This document shows positions 10,807 through 21,715 of a DNA stretch of 64,000 nucleotides, in pieces. The first letter of the stretch is position 1; each line of letters opens with the position of its first letter. Where the stretch lies: the NCBI GenBank assembly GCA_037367355.1, contig CM074699.1:868001-932000 (forward strand), given 5' to 3'. The DNA is from Neoscytalidium dimidiatum. Taxonomy: Eukaryota > Ascomycota > Dothideomycetes > Botryosphaeriales > Botryosphaeriaceae. The position numbers and the translations under genes are program-made. The notes under the pieces are model-generated. The model made no database searches and was not told where the DNA came from. It worked only from the letters and a program-made list of their open reading frames with translations.

Positions 10807-12424
10807 ATGTTTTCCAATCTCTTCCTCATCGGCTTGGTCCTTGTGACCGGCCTCGCTATCACCGCAGCCGTCACCTTCCTCCTTCCTCCGAGCAACTTTC
10901 CGAAGAATATTCCGACCATTCCTTTCTACTACACCCTGCTTCCGCTCTTCCGCGATTGTGATCAGGAGACCCTGTTCCGCGAGTATCTTGAAGAGCCCTT
11001 GAAGAAGTATGGTGCTGTCAAGATCTTCTTTGCCTCGCGCTGGAACGTCTTGGTGCAGCGGCCCCAGTTTCTGCAGGAAGTCTTCAAGAATGAAGATTTG
11101 TACGCTAAGAGCGGCAACCAAAAGAAGATTCCGTACAGCGTAATCGCCGACTATACTGGCGACAACGTCATATCTGCTCACGGAGCTGATTGGCGGCTGT
11201 ATCGTTCTGTCGTCTCGCCTGGTCTGCAGCGAGACTTCGATCCGGAGCCGGTTGTTCGCAACGCGCATCATTTGGCCGGTCTCTTTGTAGAGCAACAGAA
11301 GAGGTCCGCTCAAAGCGGTGTCGTTGTCCTTCCATTTCTGCAGAGGTGGTCGCTGGAGAATGTCGCTCAGAGCCTCCTGGGCACGTGTTTCGGGGTAAGT
11401 CGACAGTCGTCCACGTAAACGCTTGTCGCTGATCGGACAAGACTCTCGAAAGCCCTCAGGCACCGATGCATCAGATGCAGATGACGGTCAAGCGCGAGAT
11501 ATTTAAGCCCATCTTTTTGAACTTCCCATTCCTTGATCTTTTCCCTATTCCAAGCAGGCAGCGCGCTCGTCGGCTTGTCGACGAGTTCGCCAGTCAGCTC
11601 TGCAACAGGGTACTGGAGAGCCATCAGCATGTTCACGAGGAGAAGATGACCAACGCTTCCGCTGGCTGCCATTTGGTGCAGGCATACAAGTCTGGCATCC
11701 TCACCGAAACGCAGTTCCGGCACAACGTGTCTATAATCCTCATCGCTGGTCACGAAAACCCTCAGCTTCTTTTCCAGAGCCTTCTCTTTCTCCTTGGCAA
11801 GCACCAAGACGTGCAGAGCCGGATCCGCGATGAGGTCGCAGCAGCTAAAGAGGGCGGGGATGCGGCAATCTTGAACACGCCGTATCTCATGGCGGTGGTC
11901 TACGAGACTCTCCGCATGTATCCGCCGATTTCTCAGCTCATCAACCGCTGCACAACAGCTCCAACCGTCCTCGGCGGATCCATCGCGCTGCCGGCGGACA
12001 TCTACGTCGGATACAACGGCTATGCGACCGGACACGATCGGAGCTTCTGGGGCGAGGATGCCGATGAGTTCAAGCCAGAGCGGTGGGGCTCGACGATGGA
12101 AGAGATCAACGCGACATTCCGAACGGCGAACCGCAAAGGCGGGTTCATCGCGTTCCACGGCGGCAAGCGGGCGTGCCTGGGGCAGAAGTTCGCGACGCTT
12201 GAGGCGCGGCTGACGGTGGCGGTGCTGGTGTCGAGGCTGAAGTGGCGGATTGATCCCACTTGGCGAAAACGCATGACGCCGGTAAGTGTTGGCTGACCAG
12301 CGACAGCGACAACGACAGCGACAGCGACTGTGGCTGGGCGCATCCTTGGGGCGGTAAGGCTAACGTTGCACAGGCGGGACCTCTGAGTCCGATGCTTCTT
12401 CGGCTTCTCTTCGAGGAGGTATGA
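10807..12424 (+). CDS. DIT2: Cytochrome P450, CYP56/Dit2-like
   Basis: Exons 10807-11394, 11460-12281 and 12374-12424 (introns 65 and 92 nt, all phase 0) give 486 residues. A membrane anchor opens the protein (MFSNLFLIGLVLVTGL). Then come a CYP56-like block (IPTIPFYYTLLP, NQKKIPYSVIADYTGDNV), the I-helix AGHENPQ, in which Asn replaces the common Thr as I recall for CYP56, the K-helix ETLR, FKPERW, and the heme loop FHGGKRACLGQ with the ligand at C435. Dit2 oxidatively couples two N-formyltyrosines into bisformyl dityrosine; by family and neighbours this protein should couple the synthase product. The frame is open upstream to 10561, but the ATG at 10807 places the anchor at the N-terminus. 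Intron 2 contains a short CGACAG-type repeat (12301-12327). A long antisense ORF over exon 1 is a shadow. Confidence 0.9.
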
Positions 12425-13160
12425 TTAGATGGGAATGGAACATGGCGTGGCACGCAGGGCGGGTGTAATCACGGCGCAATTCGGAACTTTGAAGATGCAG
12501 AGGCGAGGTGGATTGTTTTGCTGGGGCGGCGTTTCGGTAGATCGTCTATAGACAATACCTTAATACATGCGGGATGAGTCAGCTCCGCGTGCATCTGTAA
12601 CGCATAAAGTGCATGTTGAAACATTTGAGAAAGGGTATTGCGACCATCTCCGGTTCTCGAGGCTCCCTATCGCCCTTTCGGACGGCCCTGTAATCCCGGG
12701 ATCATGCGGCGGGTAGGTAGTGTATAGTGCCTGTGGGCTGGACCCACACGGCTGGGGGGGGGGGCGGATACGATGGCACCGCCCGCTGACTCGGGCGCTT
12801 CGGACGCCAAGAAGTGCGGCTGGGCTGAGGCCCACGCTATTCTCCTACAACCCAGCCCACCTGCTATTTTTCCCGAAGCATGCTTGGCCTGCAGTACAAT
12901 TGCATGACTACCCGCAATCCTACCCCGTACCCGCCCATGTCGCTCAGCAACCGCCCGTGCTGCGCCCAGGGTCAGCCCCAGATGCTGCGCCCGATGTACC
13001 GAGATGTTAGTGTGCATATTTTTGGTCATGCCGCTTACTACCGCTCCTACCGTTCCCACTGCGCCGAGACTCCGTTTGCGCCCATTCTCCGCCCCGCCGT
13101 GCTCCTGCTCCATCCACTGCCACTGCTGCTGCCGGTACCTGGCCAGCAATAACATCTAAT
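12425..13160. other. Intergenic between P450 and MFS genes
   Basis: Terminator of the P450 and promoter of the MFS gene. It contains a run of about ten G at 12753-12762. The open frames here lack motifs. Confidence 0.5.
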
Positions 13161-14975
13161 ATGAATGCTATGCCGGCCTCTGAATCTCCCCATCACACCA
13201 CTCCCCAGGCCGCGCCCATCATGTCCACCATGGAGAGTCCCGAGAAGAAACAGGGCACAGCTGTCGATACCGTCCAGTCTCCTGCGTCTACCGCCCCGCC
13301 GCCTTACTCTGCCTTCTCTCTTTCTACCCGGAGATTTATTCTCTTTCTCGTCACTGCCGCAGGCTTCTTCGGCCCCCTGTCCGGTGCCATCTACCTTCCG
13401 TCACTTCCCCTGTTCGAGCACATCTTCCACACCTCAACCACCGGCATCAATGCATCAGTCACCCTGTACATGGTGGTCTTCGCCATCACCGTAAGTGCCA
13501 AATCTCCCCGCCTCTGCCGGCCTCCAGACTGATCTTCTGCAGCCACTTTTCTGGGCCGCTGCTGCGGACCATTGGGGGCGACGGCCTGTCTATACTGTCT
13601 CTCTGGCCATCTTCATTGCCTCCAACATTCTTCTCGCTGCCGTACCGGCAGACCTTGGAGCATTATTCGTTCTCCGAATCCTTCAGGCCCTTGGCTCCAG
13701 CGCCGTTGCCTCCGTAGGAGCCGGAACCGTTGCTGACATCACCGAGCCCAAGAACCGGGCTTCGGCCATGTCCATCTTCCTTCTTGGTCCGCACATGGGG
13801 CCAATCCTTGGCCCGCTTATTGGTGGACAATTCGCTGCACCTTCAAGATGGAGATGGGCTTTTGGTTTTCTTGGTATGTTGGCCACTTACTCATCCATAC
13901 TACATTCACATTCCTTGTACATCTCATGCCGACCTGGTGATTATCTCGCAGCCATCGCGTGCTTTCCGATCTATGTCGCCATCCAGCTGTGGCTTCCCGA
14001 GACCTTGAGGACTTTGGTAGGCAACGGTGAAAGCCAGCGCCACTACGGTCTGTTGAAGGTCCAGCCCTTTCGGCAGACGAAGGATGACGGCGAGGTTCCA
14101 ACGCAGCCTTCTAGATGGAGGGTGTTCTGGGCCCTGCTCGTATACCCTCCGAACCTCATAATCATCACCAGCACTGCCCTCCTCTTCGCTGGCCTCTACG
14201 CCATCTTGGTCGACTTCACCCGCCTTTGGCTAGACAACTACGGCTGGTCAGAGGCCGAAGCCGGATACGCGTACCTGTGTCCCGGTAAGCAGCCCATCAC
14301 CATCCCCGCCCAACACGCCCACACTAACGCAGCATCCACCAGGAATCTTCCTCTTCGTCGGCTCGCTCGCCGGCGGCAAAGTCTCCGACCTCTGGCGCGC
14401 CCGCGCCGTCAAGGCCAGCCCGGACGGCAAAGTGGCCCCCGAAAGCCGCATCTTCCTGCAGATATTCGGCTACATCGCGACGGCCGTGGGGCTCGTCATG
14501 TTCGGCTGGTTCTGCCAGCACCGCGTGCACCCGGCCGGCGTCCTGGCCGCCTCGGCCATCGGTACAACACCCACCCCTCCACCCCCTCCCTTCTCCCTCC
14601 CCTTCTCAACCCACACCACTAACACCGGCCCAAGCCGCCTCCGGCATGTCCTGGGTCCTCGTCACCAGCACGTCCTACCTGACCGAGTCCTCCCCGCCGC
14701 ACGCCGCCCGCATGGTCGCCCTCGCCGGCCTGCTCCGCAACATCGCCGCCGCCGTCGCCGCCGCCGTCATCCACCCCCTCATCCTGGCCATGGGCTACGG
14801 CTGGTGCTACACCGGCCTCGCCCTCCTCGTGCTCGCGTGCGTCTCCGGCGTCGTCTACCTGCGCCTCACAGGCAAGACGTACCGCGCGCAACTGCAGGAG
14901 AGGTTGCGGCTCGCGACGGTGCGGAAGGAGAAGAGGAGGGAGAGCAGCCATGGGTGTCCCGATCGTAAGTGTTGA
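13161..14975 (+). CDS. DTR1: MFS exporter, DHA1 type, Dtr1-like
   Basis: Five exons: 13161-13490, 13543-13873, 13952-14284, 14343-14561 and 14635-14975. Introns are 52, 78, 58 and 73 nt and phases fit, giving 517 residues. After a cytosolic N-terminus rich in Pro and Ser, the first helix contains GPLSGAIYLPSLP. The loop between helices 2 and 3 carries the family motif A-D-x-x-G-R-R-P (ADHWGRRPVY). Helix 5 has GPHMGPILGPLIGG, the drug:H+ antiporter motif C region, and WAFGF follows. Yeast Dtr1 exports bisformyl dityrosine through the prospore membrane, and the position beside the DIT1- and DIT2-like genes argues for the same role. A GTAAGT near the very end (14965) could shift the last residues to another C-terminus, so the last exon end is less certain. 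Intron 2 is a multiple of three and has no stop. Confidence 0.88.
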
Positions 14976-16784
14976 AAGCCTAAGCATCGGTGCCCGGATT
15001 GTAGGTGTGAGGCGCCGCCGGAGGTGGTGGCGGCGGAGAGGGAGGGGCAGGAGGTTGGGCGGGTGTGACTGGGAGGTGATGGAAAAGGGATGGGAGGTTG
15101 CTATTGGAGTGGGATTGCAATTTTGGTAGGTTTGGTAAGATGTCGGGCGGGTGAGAGGTGTGGAGGGAAGTAATACAAAGGATGGTTACGATGTAAATGA
15201 TGATAGACATGCACATAATACTGTATCTATTTTCTGGTCCCCTGTTAAGACTAGCGCTTGCAATAAAGGAAATACGGATTGGTAATTTTCAATAATTCAT
15301 GCTCTTGAAGAGCGCCAATCCATGTTTGCGAACTGTCTGCATTCTACCTACGTCCGAATATTTCGGCTGATCGCTCAACCGCATTTATTCAATTCCAAAT
15401 ATGTCCACAGTCTCCTCTTAATCCCGTTTTTCTTCGATATCATCATCATTGGATCGACCAATCTCTAAAAACCATGAAATTGGATATTTCTTGGGATCAG
15501 CAAATTTCACTCACCATGCTTGATGCCGGTCGCTGCAGCGTCTATCTTTACGTCCATCTTGCACCATCTAAATACCGTGCTGCCGGAATTATGGGCAAAA
15601 CTGGTGAAGGATTTACTTATCTTACCATCTACAACCTTCTACAACCACAGTCCATCGGTTATGATGATCTCAGTAAGATGCGCAATAAACAGCAGGCCTA
15701 CCGTTCTGGATATTTACCTTACCCTTGCTGATTATGAAAATTCTTAGGCACCCACACTCTCACATCACCCGTCTTCCTCACGTGCTCATAGATAGGGTCT
15801 TGTTCTGCGTTCGCTTGTCCAAAAAAAAAAAAATTCATCCGAAACAGTGCAGCCGCGCTTTGGGCAGAAGATTCGATCAAAGTCAGTTGTCACATCGGTA
15901 AATCGCAAAGAGAGGCCGTGGAGTATTTCACCTGGCCTCTTTTCTTCCCCACCCGACCAATCCAAGAAATCAAGCAGTGGCAGTGATAGACCCTGCACCT
16001 TGAATAAGAGCCTCATTCTATTGAGTAAGCCATTCCTCAAAGTCCGGCTGCTTGGCTGTTTGAGACAGTTGAAACAAGGTCATCTTGTAAATCGAAGCTA
16101 GGCCGCAGGCAAACCTCGAATGCTCGTACGAAGCGGGAAATAAGACCGGATGTACCCAGCTTGAGAAGGACTGATAGCAACGTTTGGCTGACCGATTCTT
16201 CAATGCCCGGCGAAAGGTCATTGGTCTCATTCAGGCGCTTCTCATACTCCTTGAGATCGTCCGTGTCATTCTTCCTCTTCAACTCGTAGCTGTCAGGCCA
16301 TGAGGGTCCTCATTGTCAATTTCTTCTAGTTTGGTAGGGTTGGTACACTTGGTTGGTAGCGCTGATTGAGAAAAATGGCGAAAAGTCAACCCTTGTGATT
16401 GAGTAACAAAATTTCACGCCTGCCAGTCATCAGCGGATTGAGAGCAACTGTTGGCTTAAGGAATGTCGTAGCTGCAGAATGGTAGGAATTTTGGTCGAAA
16501 ATAGATAATAAGTAGTAACTTCACTGATTAATACTTATTAGGTTATTTTATGCTTGAAGCTCGCCGCGAACTATCAGATATTTCACGAGCCAATGAAGTT
16601 TTTTGGCCTAAATTTTAGAAAACTTGGGCTCATCCAAGACTTCTTGATGCAATATTTTAAGGAAAATGGGGTCTGCATCCACTTCTAAGCCCAGGAGAAC
16701 GTATAGTGAAGGTCATTGCCAATAAGATTGCTAGAGCCTACCAATAGGACATCGAACTTGGGCGATGTGTTAACCAGCACCTAA
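14976..16784. other. Intergenic with an unresolved coding-like stretch
   Basis: On the minus strand, 16282-15786 contains adjoining open frames with protein-like content (DLKEYEKRLNETNDLS, then LLSVLLKLGTSGLISRF), interrupted by frame changes and a poly-A/T run near 15820. It could be an old gene piece; I cannot name a family. The remainder is stop-rich. Confidence 0.4.
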
Positions 16785-16916
16785 TACGCGACTCGAGCTA
16801 TTGTTGTGGAGCAAAGATTTCCTGGAAACTTCATCCGCAAATTCGGGGGATCACTTTCATCGCATCCATTTGAAAGCAATTCTTTAGACTCTGAACGGTG
16901 TTATTGAAGTGTCCTA

Positions 16917-17389
16917 TGTTACGGCACAGCCTTCACCTGGTTAGGAACCGACAAAATAAGGAAGAAGTGGGGTGCATACACACGGCGTGGGAGGGCCCAC
17001 GCGGGTTACGTGCTACACGTGACGCCAAGAGGGTACTCTGTCTGCTCTCACCTAGGGTGGCCCGAGCCACCACAGAGCACCTAGAGCAGAAGAACCTGCC
17101 CCGGCTGCTCTATAGTAATATTATACTAAGAACTATAGAGTATATAGAGTAGTATACTAGATTAAATACTTTCCTACTTATATATAAACTATACTCTCTA
17201 AGATAGCTTTAACCCCGTAGTTAACTTCTATAATAATTTAGATAATTATTAAGTAATAGGCCTTCGCACGTAGTCCTTAGTTATTACTTATTCTTTCTCT
17301 CTCTTCTTGTACCTACTTAAGGAAAACCCCGTGACTAGTTTTCTCCTTCTGAGGTGTTGGATCCTTGGAGGTAGAGGCCGTCCGTTACA
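16917..17389. mobile_element. Putative solo LTR inserted in the HET relic
   Basis: The 473-bp segment begins TGTTACGG and ends CCGTTACA, inverted ends that match at seven of eight bases and follow the TG...CA rule. It separates two parts of the HET domain that would otherwise be contiguous. Inside are a GC-rich head with a perfect six-base-pair hairpin (17056-17071) and an AT-rich centre, but no coding capacity. The flanking pentamers (TCCTA left, TTCTG right) differ only by transitions, as expected for an aged 5-bp target duplication. Family unknown; no internal retroelement genes are seen nearby. Confidence 0.55.
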
Positions 17390-17862
17390 TTCTGTGCTTT
17401 TGGGATATGTTAACTCTATATGTGCATCGTTTGGGAAGATAAGAATGATTGGGCTCTAGAATCAGCTTCAATGGAAGAAACCTATGCTGCAGCTTTCCTC
17501 GCTATCGTTCTGGCACTGACAAGCTCTCCAAATCAAAAATTTTTTTTGAAGGTACCTAAACTATGCCTATTGTATGGGATACCCTGTTTCCTTTCCCGCA
17601 ACCGCTTCTATGTCTCGGAATCTTACTTCCTTCACGAAGATTTCAAAGCTCCACTGTTCTTCCTAGATCCAATCCAAAATGTCTGTCGTCTGGTAGATTC
17701 CCCAAGACGGGAAGACCGTGGTTAGACATTACAGGAAGGTTATTCCTCAGTCAAGAAACGTTTCTATAGCCTGGATGGGCTACTTTCGGGACCATCTCTA
17801 AATGATTCGTCTAATTGCTCTTTCTCATTGAATTCAAGGATGGAACTCGGACACAACTCAAT

Positions 17863-17898
17863 AGATAACAGTGTCCCATAAGATAACAGTGTCCCATA
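17863..17898. repeat. Tandem 18-bp duplication
   Basis: AGATAACAGTGTCCCATA occurs twice back to back (17863-17880, 17881-17898) within the HET relic. A small local duplication; it adds to the frame damage only if it was not a multiple of three (it is). Confidence 0.8.
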
Positions 17899-18330
17899 AG
17901 ATGAATGATATTACTAACTTATAAAACATAGTAACAGAGCTATTACTGAACTATAGGAAGAATCGTCAGCAATTACTGCCATGACCCGTAGGATCGGGTC
18001 GAAACTGCAAGAAGACCACTGTCTCGCCGGCTTATGGGCGGACGATATTATGAGAGGGCTACCGTAGATGCCCTCCGGCGTCTATACCCCAGTAAGACTT
18101 TCGTGGCCGTTTTGATGGGCACCATCATACCGAGCACCACCATGGGCTTGGTCCGCTTATAATGGTCTGACTTTCTTCCATCAGTCCCTCCGTGCACCAA
18201 CCTTTGGACCTCACATCGAAGTTCGCGAAGTTTCTCGCATCCCGGAACACTCTGAGGATACTTATGGAAGGCTCTCCACAGCTTCAGAAAACAGAGGGTA
18301 TCTCAGGCTTCGTACCATGCCTGTGCCAGT

Positions 18331-21300
18331 AAGAGTCAGGAGGAAGACTGGCCCATAATCTGTGGACTGGGACTCTGACGATGTCGTTGATATTGAATGG
18401 GACGGTGATGGTCGTTTCGGATAGGGTCGACTCGATTGTGGAGTTACCAGATTGTTGAGGAGTGGCCAGAGGTTCATACCATGCCAATAGCAATACACAT
18501 GTCGATATGGGTCAGTCTTCTGTTGCGTTTCTCAGATCCCTTGAACAATCCACCATGATTTGAACGTATTGGAATTTTTGGGTTTTAGGATGGGAACTGT
18601 GATTTGCTTTTTCAAGATTGCGAGCATCGGAAAACGTGTATAGAATTTGCAAGCGCATCGAGTTGCTACAGGGTCTCGAAGAGAAGTCGCACTTGAAGGT
18701 TGGCTTAAATTCACTTACAGATCCGCATCCGAGATAAATTTTGCCTTTGAGTGTGTTCTCAGCTTTCCTTTATCACAGTCTTGACTGCCTTCGTAGGTAG
18801 AATGGATTCGAGTACCCCATCTATGCACAAAATAATTACGACCTAATCGACCGATTAGTTATCGTTCGATTGTGGTAGAACTTACACATTCCTCGGCAAT
18901 CAGATACTTCCAGTCCCCAAATCTACGGCTCCCTTCAAGCACAGTTTGACTGCCGTTCCCTGTTACGATCATACGGTAGCTCAGGACACTATCTGCGATA
19001 CTCAACCAGACAGGGCCGTCGGTTCGGTGTCCCTTGAACTGGATTCACGATCGCGCTCGTGTTTGAACACTGTCTATTGTTGATTCATTTCGTAATGGAA
19101 ACCCAAACTCGCCCTTAGCTGTGGGTAAGGAGAGATCGGTTGGGCAGCTGGCGGGCGGCGCGAAGCACCGTGAGTGAGGGTACAACTCACCTGTCCTACA
19201 TCCGCAGCCCCTTTCTTGCGAGGTCGAAGAAGAGGTACACCGGGCTTTCCCGATGAAGAGGGAGACGAAGCGAGTAGACGACGATCGGGGCAATAGCGCG
19301 GGTCGCATCGCAAGTGAGCCTTTGCCACCATGCAGGAAAGGGACGTAGCGGTGAGCCGCGCGGGCAGTAACGAGACGCGAAAGGCTCCCTTGCCACCCGC
19401 CGATATAATACACGCACGTAACAAGAGTCTTTCAAGCTTCACTGCAGTAGCTTCTTGCCTATGTGGAAAGATCTGCAACCTTGCCACGACCTCTTTCCCT
19501 CGCGTACACTACTACGGTATGGGCAACCTCGTAGCCCTTCAACGCTACTCTTGGATGACTCGGCACAACCTTCAGCCGTCATGAGGCCGCAATAAGCTTG
19601 ACAGCGACGATGACAGACGTCGAACCGAGCCGCCCCCCCCCTCTCGCGCCTACCGTCTCTCTCCACAACCGTACAACTCTCTGACAAGCAAGCAGAGAGG
19701 AAGTATGGGAAAGGCTGGCAGGTCGACAAGTCACCCAAGAATCCTCTTCTGGCGCGGCGACACGAGTTTCCCTCCATGCTCCCCATCCGATGGCATAAAG
19801 GGCGGATCCTTCCGTACGTTACAAAATTGCGAGGAGTGAAAAAAAAAAAAAAACCCTCCCTTTATTCCAATAGCTCGAATTTTCGGTAGCGAAGGACGAG
19901 CTCCACTCGGGGCGCCAGTGCTTCGCGTTCGACGTGTTGGCTATTATCCGTTAATCCCTTTATGACGGCGGTTGCCTGGATCCAGAATACGGGCTTTGGC
20001 GAAGGTGCTGGCAAGGGATATGTGCCCAACCAACGTTTCAGTAGGCCTTCTCCAGGAAACCCCAGCAGCGATTATGCAGGATGCGGGCGCCCTTCGCGAG
20101 ATATGAGGGCTGACGCCCGGTAAGAAGGCTGGTAAGAGGGTCGCCAAGCAGGTGACACCCGCATGGCCGACTGGAGAGAAAGCGCTCGGATAACCCGAGG
20201 GAGACTATTGAAGCCAAGCCTCCTTCGGCTTGGAGGACTTCTCAATATCCGGGGAATAGGACGCATCGGGTGGACGACTGCATGCAAGAGCCAACGCAGA
20301 AAAGAGGAGATAGATGCCCTCCCGAGTTACGTGCGAATTAGGGTTGTCCCGACAGACTGGGAAATTATTGATGACTTTTGGCTGATTGTTGATCATTGGG
20401 TGGTTGTCTCACAATATTCGCTGACTTCGCATATACCACCCTCCTAACTTTACTCGTAAAAGGAGAGATTGGTTTACAGTAATTAGATGATGAGCGGCCG
20501 TTGCAGATGCGCAGTGAGGTCGGCGGTTCGAGTCAGCGATATCCTACAGGTCGATCACATCGGAATTATATCCAATCTAGTCACCCCGGAAATAAGGGAG
20601 AAGGACGACAGGCGGAGGTGGCCGCAACTCCGCGGCAGTTGCGATGAAAGAATGTTGAAGGAGAAGTGAGAAGGGAAATGGGCCGGCAAGGAGCTCCCGC
20701 AAACGCCCACGCTGTCCCAGAGAACTCTTGCTATCTGCGACGATAAGCTTAACTTCGGCGTTCGTCATCGACGTCCAGAAAACGGCAATGGGGTAGAAAT
20801 GTCTTGCTTCTAGCATTCAGGCTAAATACCGGAGCATACTGCTTTGCGCCCGCGTATTATGCTCCCAAAGACGCATGGATTGAGGCCAAAGTTTTTAGCA
20901 GCCTCTATTCTGAAACTTGGAAATGGAGATTTGACACCCTTTACGCTCTCCCGACTTTTCCTGACTATTTTTAGGGACCTTTATAGCTGATACGGTAACA
21001 AGTGCGAAGGACTCTTCAAATGTTACCCGTCTAGTTGGAAAATAAGGCATCCTTCCCGCCGATCTTGGCAGCGGCGAGATCATCCAATGAGCACCAATGA
21101 AAAAGTGCAATAGGCGCAACATGAGGCCTGGAATTTCGTCACCCAACCGGGCAAGGATGTTCCTATCTCAAGCGCGCCGCTTTTTCCCGCTCGGCAGAAG
21201 AGTTTAGCATGAGGACGGGTGATCCAGCATCCAGAAGCGCCACGCAGAAGCGGTCCGCATTGATCTTGATCGCGTACCTCACTGCGGCATGCTCGAAAAT

Positions 21301-21669
21301 ACGAAAACCGACTTAATTATCATCCTCGTCGCCCGAAAATCTTGGTTCCACCAGCGCCGTTCTCCGCGCGAGCATCTCCGTGTTCTCCGACGATGTCGAA
21401 GCGAAGTAATGAGTTTCTGAGCTAGTGGCGGCATTGCCGGGAGTGAGCCGAGTGGGCAAATCGAGAGCAGGGAGCGCAATGGCCGATGCGTGCAACGCGC
21501 CTCCGACAAGGAGCACCCTGGATTGAGGAAAACGATCGACAAAACCCCTGGCCTGGGGTGGAGACGTGAGCGCTATGAATCGAGAGGTAACGACGGACTC
21601 GACGAAGACGACGAGCACAGGGATGCGGAGAGACAAAGAGAATATGAGAGGGAGAGACAAAGAGAATAT

Positions 21670-21715
<46 letters not shown>

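Larger units (their letters stand above)
16785..18330 (+). pseudogene. HET-domain (heterokaryon incompatibility) gene relic
   Basis: Pieces of a HET protein can be read in order on the plus strand, in changing frames. First a degraded YATLSYCWG core at 16785-16812 (Trp now Cys). Then KDFLETSSANSGDHFHRIHL and, after a stop, TLNGVIEVS up to 16913. After an inserted 473-bp element comes LGYVNSIC, a frame slip, then IVWEDKNDW and SASMEETYAAAFLAIV (17395-17520). Much later come CLAGLWADDI (near 18030), RAPPWAWS (near 18130) and GYLRLR (18297). These match, in the right order, the HET block, the A-G-L-W segment, the RAP-x-W-x-W segment and the GYL-x-L segment of HET proteins. Such proteins trigger cell death when unlike strains fuse. 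Several frameshifts, at least one stop and the insertion make it non-functional. The N-terminal and C-terminal limits are unclear. Confidence 0.75.

Noticed and set aside
10684..11463. 259-codon minus-strand ORF over P450 exon 1
   Set aside because: Antisense shadow of a well-supported P450 exon with phase-consistent introns.
18901..20450. Nuclear copy of mitochondrial DNA
   Set aside because: Fungal mitochondrial DNA is usually much more AT-rich and I recognise no organelle gene; left as an open question instead.
20513..20540. tRNA-like B box (GGTTCGAGTC)
   Set aside because: No A box or acceptor stem at the right distance. No tRNA could be supported anywhere in the window.
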